A stretch of 64,000 nt of DNA from assembly GCF_000002985.6 (NCBI RefSeq), contig NC_003279.8, positions 62,001-126,000 on the forward strand. Reading direction: 5' to 3'. Of this stretch, positions 32,715 through 46,254 are shown one piece after another. The DNA comes from Caenorhabditis elegans (taxonomy: Eukaryota; Nematoda; Chromadorea; Rhabditida; Rhabditidae). Position 1 is the stretch's first letter, and every line of letters begins with the position of its first letter. A model generated the notes under the pieces. The model was not told the origin of the DNA, did not search any database, and saw only the letters and a program-made list of their open reading frames with translations. Both the position numbers and the translations under genes were made by a program.

Positions 32715-34825
32715 TCACTCAAAGTTTTATATATTTCTGTATTTCTTCTGCCTTATTTTAAAAAGTATTTTCCCGTTTTTTTTCTTTTGTTCAATTTTCC
32801 CTTTTTCTTTACTTGTTATGTCCTATGTTTCATGCTAAATTAACGTATATTTTTAATTAGCAATTAAAAAACTTTCTGATTAACTGCCAGTTTTTGAGAA
32901 GAACCAGAAGATGGAACGCAGGCGAGTTTCTGAAACGGAAAGGGTTTGAAATTTTTATCAATCAAACAAACTCGCAATTTTATCAAAAACCATGCCGTCG
33001 TTGCAAGTTTGAAAAAACCACATATATTTGCAACATTGATAGAATATCATTGGATCGTATGGATCCGCCATGGCCAGACCATCATATTGACATGTACCGT
33101 TTAATGGGTTCGGTACCGCTGAAAAGTTGTTGGTCTCGCAGCGAAGTACTACAGTAATCGGGAAAAAGCGCTGTTTATTATCGATTTTTCAATTAAAAAT
33201 CAATAAACTCGCCGCGAGATCCAAACCTCAACTTACGATAGCTTTTTGTAGGAGTCGATTGTCCATCGACAAGGAAGCCAGCAACTAGGAAAATTTTGAT
33301 AGGGAGAAGCATTGAAATTTAATTGTTTTTGGGGGTTTCGTTTGGTTTTTATAGGAATTTTTGAGCTGTAAGAAAACAAAGCAACATTTATTTCAATTAA
33401 AACCGGAAAATATGAGTCATTATGGGGGGTTTTCAACCGTACGGAATTTGACAAATTTGAAACTACCATAAAATGGTTAGTTTTGTAGTTAGAGAACTCA
33501 AAATTGATTTTCTAAGACAAAAAAATTGCCCTTTTTCAGAATATAGTAGGTTTGTATAATTTCCAAAAAATTATTTTTCTTGCCCAAAAAAAAAAGGACA
33601 GTCATTAGATGGCTGAAAAAAAAGTGGGCAAAAATAAAAAGTGTCTAATTTTGTTGAAAACGGGTAATTAATATATGCAGAATTCAGAAAATCTAGGTTT
33701 AACCCATCAAAAACCATTAAAAAGTGGCAAAATTTGGCAATTTTTGCAAAAACTCACAATTTTGAAACTCCTCTAAATTGGTTCAATTTGTAGCTAGAGA
33801 ACTTAAAATTGGTCTCCAAGCCCTAAAAAATTGTCCTTTTTCAAAATATAATAGTTTTAAACGTTTTTAGAAAATTTATTTTTCTTGCCCAAAAAAAAGG
33901 ACAGTCATTAGATGGCTGAAAAAAATTGGGCAAAAATAAAAACTTGTCTAATTTTGTTGAAAACGGGTAATTCATATATGCAGAATTCAGAAAATCTAGG
34001 TTTAACCCATCAAAAACCATTAAAAATCTAAAATGATTAATTTTCTAGTTAAAGGATTCAAAATTGATCTTCGAACACTAAAAAGTTGTCAAGTATCCAA
34101 AAAAAGTGGTTCAATTTAAAAAAAATTGGTCAGGGAAAATTATCGATTTTTTCGCCGCTTCGCAACTTGGACGAATTTTTCTTTCGCTGCACAAAAATCA
34201 ATAATTATTGATTTTTTTTCTAAAACAGAAAAATAGATATTTGCACTTTTCTGAAAAATCGATATTAAACGGAAATTCGCAAAAATCGATGGTCACTAAT
34301 TTTTTTGCAAAACCCCAGTAAAAAATCGCTTTTTTCGCCGCATTTCCTAACTTTTTCTATGCCACCACTATTGATTTTTTTTCCAGAAATCTTGGAGCTT
34401 CCCAAACCCGCTCATCAGCCCGCGTGCTTCATCAATCATTCCGTTGAGAACTATGAATTTTTCGAATGAAAATTAAAAAGAGGGGGATTTATTAGACTGA
34501 AAAAGTGTTTTTGTGCCACGTGGCGGCGGCCGAATTCTCCTGGACGGGAATTTCTAGGCCATGCTTGGGGGAGATGAGGAGATGGGGGTCAACTTCAAAT
34601 GTGTGTAACAAAATAGAAAAAAAACTATAAAAGGTAAGAGGAGATCAAAGGTCACGCCACTAGGGCTTGAAAAATGAATGCCTGCCTACAAATAGACATG
34701 TAGGAATGTAGGCAGGCAGACAAAAAGTGGGTGAACAACGAGAAAAGGCACGTAAAAAGGGGTAAAGGTTAGAGAAAAAGAAAAAAAAAGCTCACAGAGC
34801 ACATTAAAAATGGAAAAAAACGAGA
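32715..34825. other. Intergenic stretch with a local tandem duplication
   Basis: No firm gene. A small open frame on the plus strand at about 32940-33157 (KPCRRCKFEKTTYICN ... MDPPWPDHHIDMYRLM) looks less AT-driven than its surroundings but lacks a convincing ATG exon. The tandem repeat at 33480-34050 follows. After that come poly-A/T filler and a short block with the 3' end region of the large minus-strand gene. Confidence 0.55.
33480..34050. repeat. Two-copy direct tandem repeat, ~295-bp period
   Basis: The block around 33495-33725 is repeated at about 33795-34025. Shared words include ggacagtcattagatggctg, gtctaattttgttgaaaacg, catatatgcagaattcagaa and tctaggtttaacccatcaaa. A partial third start (tagttaaaggattcaaaatt) follows at about 34045. 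The copies differ by scattered bases and small indels. Confidence 0.9.
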
Positions 34826-37800
34826 TCATTGGATATTCTGCTGCCGTTGATCATCGTCATCATGAATGATCAGCTGATTGGGGTCGACTATCACATCATC
34901 TGGGTTCACGAGAGCATCTTCTTCGAGCAGCTCATGCGGAGGATGATCGTCGTGATGATTTGGCTCTTCCACAACCACTTGTTCGAGGACATCTGGAATT
35001 TATAGAATTAAAAAATACATTTTTTAGACAAGAAATCGACAAATTTCTGTGTTTATTTCTATTTTTCAGATAATTCCACACAATTAGATAGTTATTGAGT
35101 TTTCTTTCTATAAATTTCAAAAAAAAAAACGATAATTATTGATTTTTTTTTAAATCAAAAACTTCACAAAACTCAATAATTATATATTTTTCGTCCTCAT
35201 TCTCTTTCGGTTTTGTGTGTGTGTGAGTTTTTTTGAAAAACGCAAAATTTTCTGTGATATTTCTATTTTTTAACCTGACATGGGCAGTTTTTGAAAAAAT
35301 TTTGCAATATTTTCGGTGTTCTTTCTCAGAAAAACTCGAAAAATTGCAAAATAAATGTAAAATTTATCAAAAATTACACATTTTCGGTCAACCTTTTGCT
35401 CAGAGAAACTAGAAAAAAAATTTCAATTTTTTTGGAAACCTGCCAAAAAATGAAGTTTCAGTGAAACATTTTTTTTATCTTTTTTCGAAAATTTAATACA
35501 TTTTTTTGCAATTTTTTAATATCAATCCGTTCTCACATTTTTTGGTAAAAATATGAGGAAAATGAATACATTTTGGATTTTTTCAGAAAATCTGTTTACC
35601 ATTAATCTGCTTCTCCCCAGTATAAACTTTAGGCTCATTCTCGTGCACTTCTTCTTCCAAATTAACATCATCACCAACTGTCCCAATAACTTCTTCCTCG
35701 ACAATTTCCTCAACAATTGCTCCATCAGGAGCCATATGCAAATGCATTTCTCCATTATCCATTTCTTCTCCAGCCATTATTTCGACTCCAAACGTGTGAT
35801 TCACTATTTGCAAGAGACGATGTTCGCTTTTTTCGAAGAGCATTTTGAAGAGCAAATCGAATGTCTCGTTGTCGGTTGCTGAGCCAAATGAGTTCTTGGC
35901 AATACGGAAGAGAGCCTCGTTTCGACTTGTTCCACGCGCCATTCCAGATTGTGATAGAGGCTGGAAATATTACTATTTCAGATTTTTAGATTAAATGTGG
36001 AGCTGGGAAATTCGAGTTTTCGACGAAAAAATAGCCTTTCAAAAGATTATTTTCAGATATGTTTAAAAAAATTCCGTTGAAAACGACGAAATTAGATAAA
36101 AATTGGATTTTCAGCACATACACGGGCGTTTGATTACGTGGCCGTGAAAACGGAGAAACTCGGCCACGTAGAAACAAAACCGAAAATTGCAGAAAATCCA
36201 GGAATTTTTTTTAATGACTCCGAAATTTCCCCGATTCCGAATAATATATATGAATGAATATATACTTCTGAAAAATTTCAAAACCTTTGCTCACCAAGCC
36301 ACTACTCTGCTGCCCAAAATTTTTAGGCTCCTGATATTTCGCCTTTCTATACGGCAGCTGAATCTGTTGCTGGGATGATGATGGTTGCTGAATCTCTTCG
36401 GTATGTGAAACCTGAAGCTCTCGCTCGTCGAGCATCTCCTCAAGATGCACATTTTTCTTTCTGGATCCTCCTTCTGAAGCTTCTGCTGAAGCTCCAGCCG
36501 TGTCAGTCGTCCAATCATCCACAAAATCACCCGCCGCCGCCGAAACAATCATCTCATTCTTCAACTCGTACGGATCATGATCATCTTCAGCATCCCGAAT
36601 ACCATCAGTCGCCGCCATAATCTCACGACGTCGTACATAATAGAGCATCTTCGTGTTCACCTGAATCCCATACTTCTCCAAAATCACTTTAGCCACCTCG
36701 GCAGGTGTCATTCTCGCGAGCAGCCGGAGCACATCCTCCCGAATGTGTGGTGGAAGACGTTGAAGTGAGTATTCTTGAGCGGAGCTCATCGTGCTCACGT
36801 TAACCGGAGCCGGCATCTCGCCGGGCTCAGTGTACCAGTAAATGATCATTGCGTTGCCGATTTGATGGCCATTCTTCAACACGTACGTCACCTTCTTGCG
36901 AAGACGTGGACAACGTGGAAGGGTGGCTGTGTAGACGTGAAGCTGGAATTCGATGAGATCCGAACGATGGGATGATGGTGTCTTCCAGATGCGTAGTTGA
37001 CCTTCTCGATTCAGTGCGAGCGCTTGTTTCGCAGATTTTGGACGTTTTGTGATGCCGTCTGAAAAACAGAAAAAAAATTAAGTTTGGAGCATCTTGAATT
37101 TGCCTTTTTTACTTTCGGAACGTCCCACTTTTGCTGATTTTTCGTGTTTTTTTTTCTGGAATTTTGGAATTACAGGGAATATCTCTCCAAACCAATTACA
37201 GGGAATATCTCTCCAAACTGGCCGTCGCAGGAAGACTTCACTTTTAAATTGTTTTACCTGTAGGCACAAAAGCAAAAGAGGAGAGCCTACATCTTTGTAT
37301 CTTCGATAAATTCGTTAAAAGTTCTTTTGTCTTTATTCATTTTTCAAATTATTTTCCAATGTTTTAAAAACATTTTTTCTAAACTTTACAGTAATTTGGG
37401 CTATTTTCACTATTTTTCAACTTTTTGACGCGTTTTTAATTCTTCATTTCAACCTCATTTTGTCCAAACTTTCTCAAATTTCCACATAATATGGCCGATT
37501 TTCATGAAATTTTCATAATTTACACCAATATATTCAATTTTTAACCTCATTTTTTTCACAGAAATTCCCAACATTTTCACATATTTTTCATGACAAATTT
37601 GAATTATTTCAATGTTTTCCAAACTTACGAGGATTGGTGCTAGTATTCTCTGACCACGGAACCAGTCCATCACACGTCAAATTTCTTGCATCAACCTCGA
37701 GCCCATCAATAAAGAAAACGAATGCGGCTTTGCCAGTTGTGGCTGGCGGAAGGGCCGGTACTCGATTGTTGAGGCATCCGAGGGACTCACTGCAAAAAAA

Positions 37801-40800
37801 TCATCGTTTTTTCTAGAAATGGATCGATGTTTGTGTAACTTTATCGATTTGCTAGAATATTATCGATTATTCCGAAAAAAAATTTTAAAACAACAACTGT
37901 ATTTCTATTTTTATTTTTTTAAAGATAGACTTCCAGATCATATTTTTTTTGAAAATTTATTTAAAAAATTATCGATTTCTCTAGGAAAAATATCGGCTAT
38001 TCTCGAAACTTGTGGATTTCCCTAGAGATTTATCGATTTCTGAAAAAATTATCGAATTTTCTAGAAATTTTGCAAATTTTTTCATAAAATTATCGATTTT
38101 TCTGAAATATATCGACTTTTCGCCCAAAAAGTACGTACATCAATGAAGGCTTATTGACAAGAAAGTGTAATTGTCGATTCCTATCATTCCAGAACTCCAT
38201 ATCCAACAGCTGAAGATACAAACTACCATCATCGGCGGCTTGTGCTGGCACAGCAAACGGGCATTCTTTCTCGCATTCCGACATATCCGACACATCATTA
38301 TCGATATCATGTATCTGCGTTGGCTGGAAAAATGGATCCTACACGCGTTGAGCACACACTTTGTGAGCTCTGCGAGAGCTCAATGAGAACCTACCGGTCG
38401 TTTTGTGGCTCGTTTCGCGAATCGTTTCAAATATCCGCCATGCATTCGTGGTAGCTCGCCTTCCTGATTATAGTCGTACATGATGAGCGCATGGCTCACC
38501 ACGAGCCGTGATTCGGTTTCCATCATGTAATAGATTTTTTTGCGTAGTCGTGGCTCGCGTGGATTGATGGAATACAGGAATACCAAGTGGAATGGGCACG
38601 TTTTGTAGTCCATGTTGTCTTTGGTCTGTGAGGGGTTTTGGATATTATTACGGGAGGCATAAAATTCTGAGAATGCGTATTGCACAGCATATAGACCAGA
38701 TCCGTAAATCAACACAAGCCCTACAGTAGTTATTTAATAAATTACTGTAGTTTTTGCTGCGAGATATTTTGCGCGTCAAATGTGTTGCGAAATACGAATT
38801 CTCAGAATTTTTTGTTCCTAAGAACAGCTCGTCAATTTTTTTTTCAGTTTTTCAGGGTTATTCAAAAAAAACCTGTTTTTAAAGCTTCTAGGTCTCATAT
38901 TTAAAAAGTTTTGAGAATTTAATACATTTTTTTTAATAGAAATTTGGCAATTTTTTCATCACCTCATCGTCGATTATTCTTTTTGAAAAATTTTCGATTT
39001 TTATGGGAATATATTTATTTTCCAAGAAGATTAACTTTTTTTCAAGAAATCTGAAAATTTATCAATTTTTCAAAAGAAATTAATGAATTTTATCAAAAAA
39101 AGAATAACTTTTCCAGAAAATATTTTTTTTTCTTAAAAATTAAAAAAAAATTGTTAAATCGCTTTTTGTGTCAATTTTTCAAAAAAAAAAAAGAGGCATC
39201 GAGAATATCCCATTTTTTTCGAAAAAAATTTTTTGGTTATTTTTCTTTTTTTAGATAAAATGTATATACTTTTTTAAAAATGTTTTTTCACCAACAAATT
39301 TTGATATTAAAAAGTTGGAATTTTATGACTAAATTATGGAAAACTTTTTCGATTTTTAGAAAATCGGAAAATTTTGAAAGTGGGCGTCGTCAAAAAATTT
39401 AATTTTTTAAGAAATTATAGAAAATATGCTGATTTTGGTATTTTTGGAGAGCGTCGATTTCCATCGGATTTTTTTGGTTGTTTTCCCTGGGATCCATGTA
39501 ACACCTGAAACTGTGATCCCAGCTCATCACAAATCACTCCGACTTTGCGAACTTTCGTCCGATAGCACGTCGGATTCTGTGCATTTCCATTATGAGACCA
39601 TGGCGAGAAGTCGTCACGATTGATGTCGTGTGGAAAGATGGCTGTCCCGGCGACGAAGAATGCGTACGCACGAGAATTACGAACAATTGGTGGGTGTCCC
39701 GGCTTCGCGTAGTTCAGCAGACCACGTTCTTCGCTGGAAAAATGATGATTATATCGAAACATTCGAGGAAAATGGATAGAAAAAACGAAAAATTCAATTT
39801 TTATCAAAGTTCGTTTATGTTGATGAAAACATTATTACGGGAACACAAAATTCTGAGAATGCGTATTGTGCAAAGTATCTCGTAGCGAAAACTACAGTTA
39901 TTCTTCAAATGACTACTGTACCTATTGTGTCGATTTACGGAAATAATTTATAAATCGATAAAACAGTAGTTATTTTTAGAATTACTGTAGTCCTCGCCAC
40001 GAGATATTTTGCGCGTCAAATATGATGCACAATACGCATTCTCCAAATTTTGTGTTCCGTAATAAAAAATAAAGTTGTTAGATGAATATTCAGGGTCTCA
40101 ACAAAATTTAATCTGTGTTTTCAGTTTTCATGTTTTTAGAGTGGAAAACGTTTTTTTTTCAGAAAACAGTCAGAAATGTAGATTTTGTTCCATATTTCAA
40201 AAAATCATTTAAAAAATATAGAACATTTTTTTGAAAAATCAAATTTCTCCAGAGTGTAGTACGCCATTAAAGGTCTCGTCACGATTTTGTTTGTTTTCAA
40301 TTTTTAAGTTTTTGAAGTAGAAAATTATTTTTTTTAGGAAAATTTTTCGTCGATTTCGTTGAAAATTCGCTAATAAACGGGGATTAAAAAAAACGAAATT
40401 TTCCAATTTTTCGAAAAAAAAAATCGAAAAATTCCTCCCAAACTTACACAACATTGGTATTAGCAATCCACTCCAACACGGCCTCAAACGTGCTGGCGAC
40501 CCTCTTATGTCGAACAGTCAAGTAGATATGTCCCGTTTCCAATTGCCGGGGATTCTCAAAATAGGGCGCCGGGTTCTCCTGCTGAGTAAGCGGATCATCG
40601 TCAAACTCCAAATCGTAGCCATTGTTGAGCACATCCTCTTGAGACATATCCAACAAATCATCGTCTAGCAGATGTCCCTGAGCGTCTTGAGCAATCGAAA
40701 CATCTTGCATTAGCTGATGTTGCTGCTGCTGGTGCTGATCGTGTTGAAGCTGGATCTGATCTAGGGAATCATTGTGATGTCCGATGACTTCTTCTTCCAC

Positions 40801-43800
40801 AACTTCCAAATCTTCTACATCTATAAATTGTTCTTCATCATTCGGTGCAGCAGATGATGTAGATGGATCTTGTGATGTATCAATCTTCTTCTGATCGTCG
40901 ATCCATTTCGATCCTCCAACACCTCGTCCAGGTGTTCCAGGTGGTTTAACATACGGACACGGAACCGGACCATCTCTCACATATTCATAGATATAACACA
41001 CATTTCCGATCGTAATCGTATTGTTGCGTTGAATATAAATGAGACGCTTCCGAAGACGGGGACATCTCGCCAGGACGGACATTGTTTCGACGAGACACAA
41101 CTGTGACGAGTGCCAGCCGCCAGCCGTGTCTTTTGCCATTTGGAACTGGCCGTTGTCGTCTTGGACGATGGCTCGGCGAGTTGAGCGGACGCGGGGTGAC
41201 GGACCTTCCGAGGCAGCTGAAATTAATGAAACTACGGCACTCTGTACATCTCCGGAGGCACCACGTTTTCAAGATCTACCAAAACAAGATCTACTATTTG
41301 GAGATCTACGAAAACAAAATCTACGTTTTCAAGAAATGGTACCATGCTAATTGCAGTTTTCGCAGTTTTCTCGAAGAACAACAAATCAACAATGTTGACC
41401 GCCCAGTGTGCTCCGATGTCGCGTGTTGTTTAGCGTTTAGAAAAATCTTTTTTGAAAGAAAAACTTCAGGAGAACGATAAACAACGCACGATGAGTAATA
41501 TGGAAGAATTTTTGTTTCGTTTTTCTTTGAGAAAACTGCGAAAAAGTGCTAGATCCTGAAAACGTATATCTTGTTTTGGTAGATCTTATTTTCGTAGATC
41601 TTGTTTTTGAACAGATCTCGAAAACGTGATGCCTCAATCTTCTGCAGTTGCCGAATTTTCACATTTTTAAACCTTAAAACATATTTTTTCTAAAACTTTT
41701 CCAAAAATCGATTTCTTCGTTTTCACGATTTTTTTCAGAGAAAATATAGAAAATCGAAAATTTGTAAATTTTCGATTGAAAAAATGGAAAAATTACAGGA
41801 AATTATTGAAGATTTAAACTTGTTTCTAAACAATCGAAAATTATCGTTTTTTTTCTTTTGGAAATTTTTTTTTGGATTTTTCCCAAAATGGTGGTTTTTG
41901 AAATCAAAAAGCGTTAAAAACAAATTTCTTTTAAAATTACCGGAAATTATTTTAGAAAATTTCCGAAAAGTCAATAAATTAAAAAATCGAACAAGAGAAA
42001 GAGTTATTAAATTAAACAAAAACAATTTCACAAAAGTCGATAACTATTGATTTTTCATCAGAATTTCCTAAAAGTCGATATTTTTAAACCTTCTGATAAA
42101 TTCTTTTTTTGTTAAAAAAAACTTTCGATTGATTAGAAACACGTTTAAATCTTTAATAACTTCCTGTAATTTTTCCTTTTTTTAATCGAAAATTTACAAT
42201 TTTAATTTATTCTTTTAAAAAAATCAAAAAACGAAGAAATTGTTCGTTTTTTCTGGAAAAATTAATTCTTCGGCTCGAAATTTCGATGATTTCTTTTTAG
42301 AAAAAAATATATGTAAAAAATTATACAATTTCAAATAAAACACTGTTTTTTTTCTTTTGATATTGAAAATAGTAGAAATTTTTCAATAAAAATTCCAATT
42401 GTTCACTCAAAATTTCAAATTTTCGACAAAAAAACTTACGATTAACAGTCCACGGTGACAGTCCATCGCCAGTATGATTAATCTGATTTGCAACAAAATT
42501 CGCCGGCACAAAGTACACAAAAACGCCGGTTGTCGGAATAAGTGGCGGTAGGTACGGTGTTCGGCGATTCAAACAATTCGATTGGCTCAGCAGCTCGGGC
42601 TCATTCACCAAATATCGGAGGAGAAGCTTCTTGTTGTGTGCCCAACCGAGTTTTGCAAGTTTTACGCGAAGAAACATTCCACCACGTGGTCCTTCCACTA
42701 TCTCGTCTTCGAACTGGGAATTTTTTTTTGATGAATTTGAGAAAAATAGTTTAAATCTTTATATTTCAGTTTGAAATCGCCGAATTTCAGTTGTGCACCT
42801 TCGTGTATATTTACGATATGTTTAATCTTTTTCGGATGCTGATTTCCGATCTTTAACGGTTTTCCTTCATTTTCGTCGGTTTTTTTTGGATATGTGTTTT
42901 TGAGGTCAATTAATGAACCATTTTATTATCAGAAAACTAGCAAAATGTTCAATACTCGACAGAAAATCCATATGCTATATGCTTTTCTCGACTGAAAACC
43001 GGAAATGTTGCTAGTTTTTGATAATAAAATGTTAAATTAACACATTTTCAAAAAAAAAACACTTCTACAAAAACCGACGAAAATTAAAGAAAATCGTTGA
43101 AAAAACGAAAATCAACACCCGATAAAGATTAAGCATTTCGTAAATATACACGAATTTGGTAAATCGACACATGGCATCTCTAGCGCGAAAATTCGAAATT
43201 CGTAATTTCCAGCTGAAATATTAAATCAGGGAATTTTTCTGAATATTTCACTTAGATATTCGGAATCAGGGAAAAATTTGGAGTTCTTATAAAAAAATTT
43301 ACTAAGCAAAGTTTTAGCAATTTAGGTTCTAATAGGCTTTACAAATATCAAAAAGTCCCGATTTTTCAAGGATCTATATATATTTTTAGAACCACAGATT
43401 TTTTGCTGTTTTTCAGCATTCTCGGAAGACCATACCGGTGTGGATCCGGGATCATCCAGATCTAACGAGACGTGCGGATCAGTTGGATCGACCATCGCAT
43501 GTCTTAAATAGTCGTTTCCGTGCGGAAGATTTACGATTGGTGGAATTTCACCGGGACACGTGTAGTCGTAGAGAATGAGCACGTTTCCATAGATTTGGCC
43601 ATCGCGGGAGAGGTAGAAAATCTGGAAAAAATTTTTTGAATAGATTTTTTCGCCTTTTCTGAAGGATTTTTTTTGAAATTTGAAGGAAGACGGGTTTTTG
43701 CTTGCATAGACTCAAAATAAACCCTTTAGAAAATTTTTACGTTGGCTCAAAATATCGAGAATAAAAACCAATTTTTTTCTAAAATTTCGAAAAAATGGGC

Positions 43801-46161
43801 ATAACGGCGGAAAATGTATTTTTATTTGATTATTGTACCTTTTTCAGTTCATTTTGGAGCATTTTTGGCCCATAGGCTTAAAATTAACCTTAAACATTTA
43901 AAAAACGTGAAATAAGATATCAAAAAGCCATTATGGCCACTATGACCTAAAAAAAATATTTAAAAAAAAACAACTTTTTTTTGAATATTCAAATTTTCTG
44001 AAACTGATAATAAACCTTTTTTCTCAATCTTAACAGTCTCGGCAGCCACGCGCTGTACTCGGTGAGATGAAGTTCGGCGATACGTGGATCTCCTTTGACC
44101 GATTGGAGCCGTCCGTTGAGACGAGCAACCGGATGACGTCGGACATTCGGTTTGATGACTGGATCGTTGAAGTGTTGCTCGCCGCCAGTAGAGCTCCATG
44201 GCTTCAGATCGTCATTCGAGACGTCTTTTATCGACATGATTTTGGAGCCGTCCACGTAGAATGCGAAACAGGCTTTGTGTGGAACAAGTGGTGGGAGACG
44301 GGGTGGTTTGTCGAGAAGCCAACCTCCTTCGCGACTAAAAATGGGGACCGTTGATTTTTGTTTTTTTTTTCTGACCGATTTTTCGGACAATAGCTTGAAA
44401 TTTTGACAATTTTCTTTATTTTTAGAAGATATTTTTTTCTTATATTTTTTTTTCTCTAAAAACTATAGTAAAAAATAGTTCAATTTTTTGTGGTTCTGGC
44501 GAAAAATGTATTTTTTCGAAAAAAATTTTTTTTTTTCAAAACAAGATATTTAGATTTATCACTGAAAATTGCTAATTTCCAGTGCGAAAAATGACTTTTT
44601 CTGGCTATTTCTGCCTGATTTTTGATATAAATTCCAATTTTCACAATAAAATTGCTGAAATTTTCTCCTTTTTTCACTGTCTCCGTACATCATTGCAATT
44701 TCGGTCTCGTTGGTGAGCAGCTCAATTATTCGTTCCTTTCTGAGAAGGTAGGCCAGGCAGCCTGATATCACTGTGGCGTAGCAATCACCGTTTTCCGTCA
44801 TTTCAACTTCATCTTCGAACTGCAAAAATTATAGAATTGAAAAAAAAAAACGATAAAATCCGACTTTCTCGATGATTTTTATGATTTTTAACTGAAAAAT
44901 TGATTTTTCGGCATTTTCTGAAGGATTTTGATTAAAATTTGAAGGTTTTTTTTTCTCCCGTAGGCTCAAAAAACGCCCTTTTTATGGCGGCTCAAAGGCA
45001 AATTTTAAGTAATAATCGAATAAAAAATCATAAATTTACGACCCCTACGGCACGGGAAATTGGAGACTTCAGCTAAAACTAACCGTTGATTTTGAATATT
45101 TTGAGCCAAATTTGGCCAAATAGGCATTAAATGCACTCCAGATGACTAAAAACACGTGAAAAAAGCTATTAAAATTAGGTAAATAAGACAAAAACAGAAA
45201 AAAAAGAACTTGAAGCGAAACTGGAGCCCATTTTTGGAGACAATTCTCATTACAAAATTGGTTTTTTGGGCACATTTTTTAGTCTTTCTAGTTATTTCGA
45301 ACATTTTCCGAAGAATTCCCATAAAACTTTGAAGCTTTTCCATGTAAGCCCCTACCAATTTCACGTGGTACTGCCTTTCAGCAAGAGCTTTACTGATAAC
45401 TCGTTCTCCTTGAACTCGGAACATTTTCGACGGTGTCGCCGCCGCCGGATTTATAATTTTCATCGCCTTCTTCTCCTTATCCCCATCGTCGATAGACCCA
45501 TCGGTATCCATTGGCTTGCGTGTTCGGACACGTCGCTGTTTGCTGGGCCTGGAAAATTTCGATTTTAAAGATTTTTTAAATAAAAAATCCCCCACAAATT
45601 CATTTCCAAATCCGGTGGTTGCCCATCCATAAACCCGTCGTCCTCCTCCTCATCATCACCGAACGGGTCCATTTGTATGCGATCCTCGTCTCGATATCGG
45701 GAAAGGTTCAGAATTGGCGGCTCATCCTCTACGATGACCTCCGTCTCTGCGTGGAGCATCGAGTCGTCGCCGGCGAAGATGGGCTCTCCGAGCTCTCCGG
45801 CGGTGAGCTCCTCCAAATGTGGCGCTGGCTTTCTCTTTTTCGCGTTTCGAACCGTACTTTCCTCCGTCCTGGAGCGTTTTGGAGCTGCGATCGAGCTTGT
45901 TGATGCAGAGGCGAGCGCTTCTTCCTTTGGGATGCCCAACTCGTAGTCTTCATTGTTGTAGAGCACGGATTTCCGAGCATTTCGACGTGGACGAGATTTT
46001 GTGGCTGGATCCTGGGGCTCTGCGGCAGGCTCTGGATTTTGCTGGGGCTCTTCGGCCGGCTCTGGATTTTGCTGGGGCTCTGTTGGATTTTGCACAAGCT
46101 CTTGATCAACTTCTTCCTGATTTTCTGCCAATTCTCCCGAATTTTCAGGATTCTCGGACAT
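34826..46161 (-). CDS. Large modular protein with four diverged copies of an unnamed ~150-200-residue unit
   Basis: Fourteen exons read leftward: 46161-45596, 45548-45356, 44819-44678, 44334-44016, 43621-43436, 42713-42440, 41216-40448, 39733-39505, 38625-38395, 38323-38139, 37789-37629, 37058-36295, 35960-35600, 34992-34826; about 1,515 residues. The N-terminus is acidic with PQQNPEP repeats and a basic patch (KSRPRRNARK). Then a unit recurs four times: a leucine-rich start with L-x-N-x-x-x-L, a G-x-LN-x-x-x-P-x-x-PP stretch with FFVDG, a D-x-L-x-PWS-x-N motif, and CPRLRKKxxY ... NALIxYDYxxPGExP. After the last unit comes a helical block (RLPPHIREDVLRLLARMTPA, VAKVILEKYGIQVN) and an acidic His/Asp-rich tail. 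I recognise no named family; a nuclear role is only suggested by composition. Phases close everywhere except exon 3/4, where donor (phase 1) and best acceptor (phase 2) disagree by one base. Confidence 0.82.
38640..38825. repeat. Palindromic MITE-like family, copy 4
   Basis: Shortened copy in an intron of the modular gene: tgagaatgcgtattgcacag and gcgagatattttgcgcgtca ends with little spacer. Confidence 0.75.
39830..40075. repeat. Palindromic MITE-like family, copy 5
   Basis: Ends ctgagaatgcgtattgtgca and gcacaatacgcattctccaa, with gtagcgaaaactacag and its inverse inside. Located in an intron of the modular gene. Confidence 0.8.
41250..41635. repeat. Inverted repeat with GGCACCACGTTTTCAAGATC ends and AGATCTAC units
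   Basis: The left end (ggaggcaccacgttttcaag) and right end (ctcgaaaacgtgatgcctc) are inverted. Between them agatctac-aaaac words repeat in both orientations, with an aacaacacgcgac / acaacgcacgat pair near the centre. Intron of the modular gene. Confidence 0.8.
42750..43300. repeat. Inverted repeat, AGATATTCGGAATCAGGG family, copy 2
   Basis: Outer arms match the 7290-7745 element (gtaaatcgacacatggcatc, agatattcggaatcagggaa). An inner palindrome centred near 42965 (ctagcaaaatgtt / gaaatgttgctag, attttattatca / tgataataaaat) is additional. Confidence 0.8.
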
Positions 46162-46254
46162 TTTTCTGCAATTTAATAATTGAAAATAAGAATAATTAAC
46201 GGGGTGGAAAATTAAAAATTAAACAAGCATTAAAATAAATTTGAAAAAGTCCTG

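Noticed and set aside
32894..33157. Possible 87-residue gene (ICNIDRISLDRMDPPWPDHH)
   Set aside because: The frame begins at a non-ATG codon, lacks a convincing upstream exon and has no known motif; kept only as a note in the intergenic entry.
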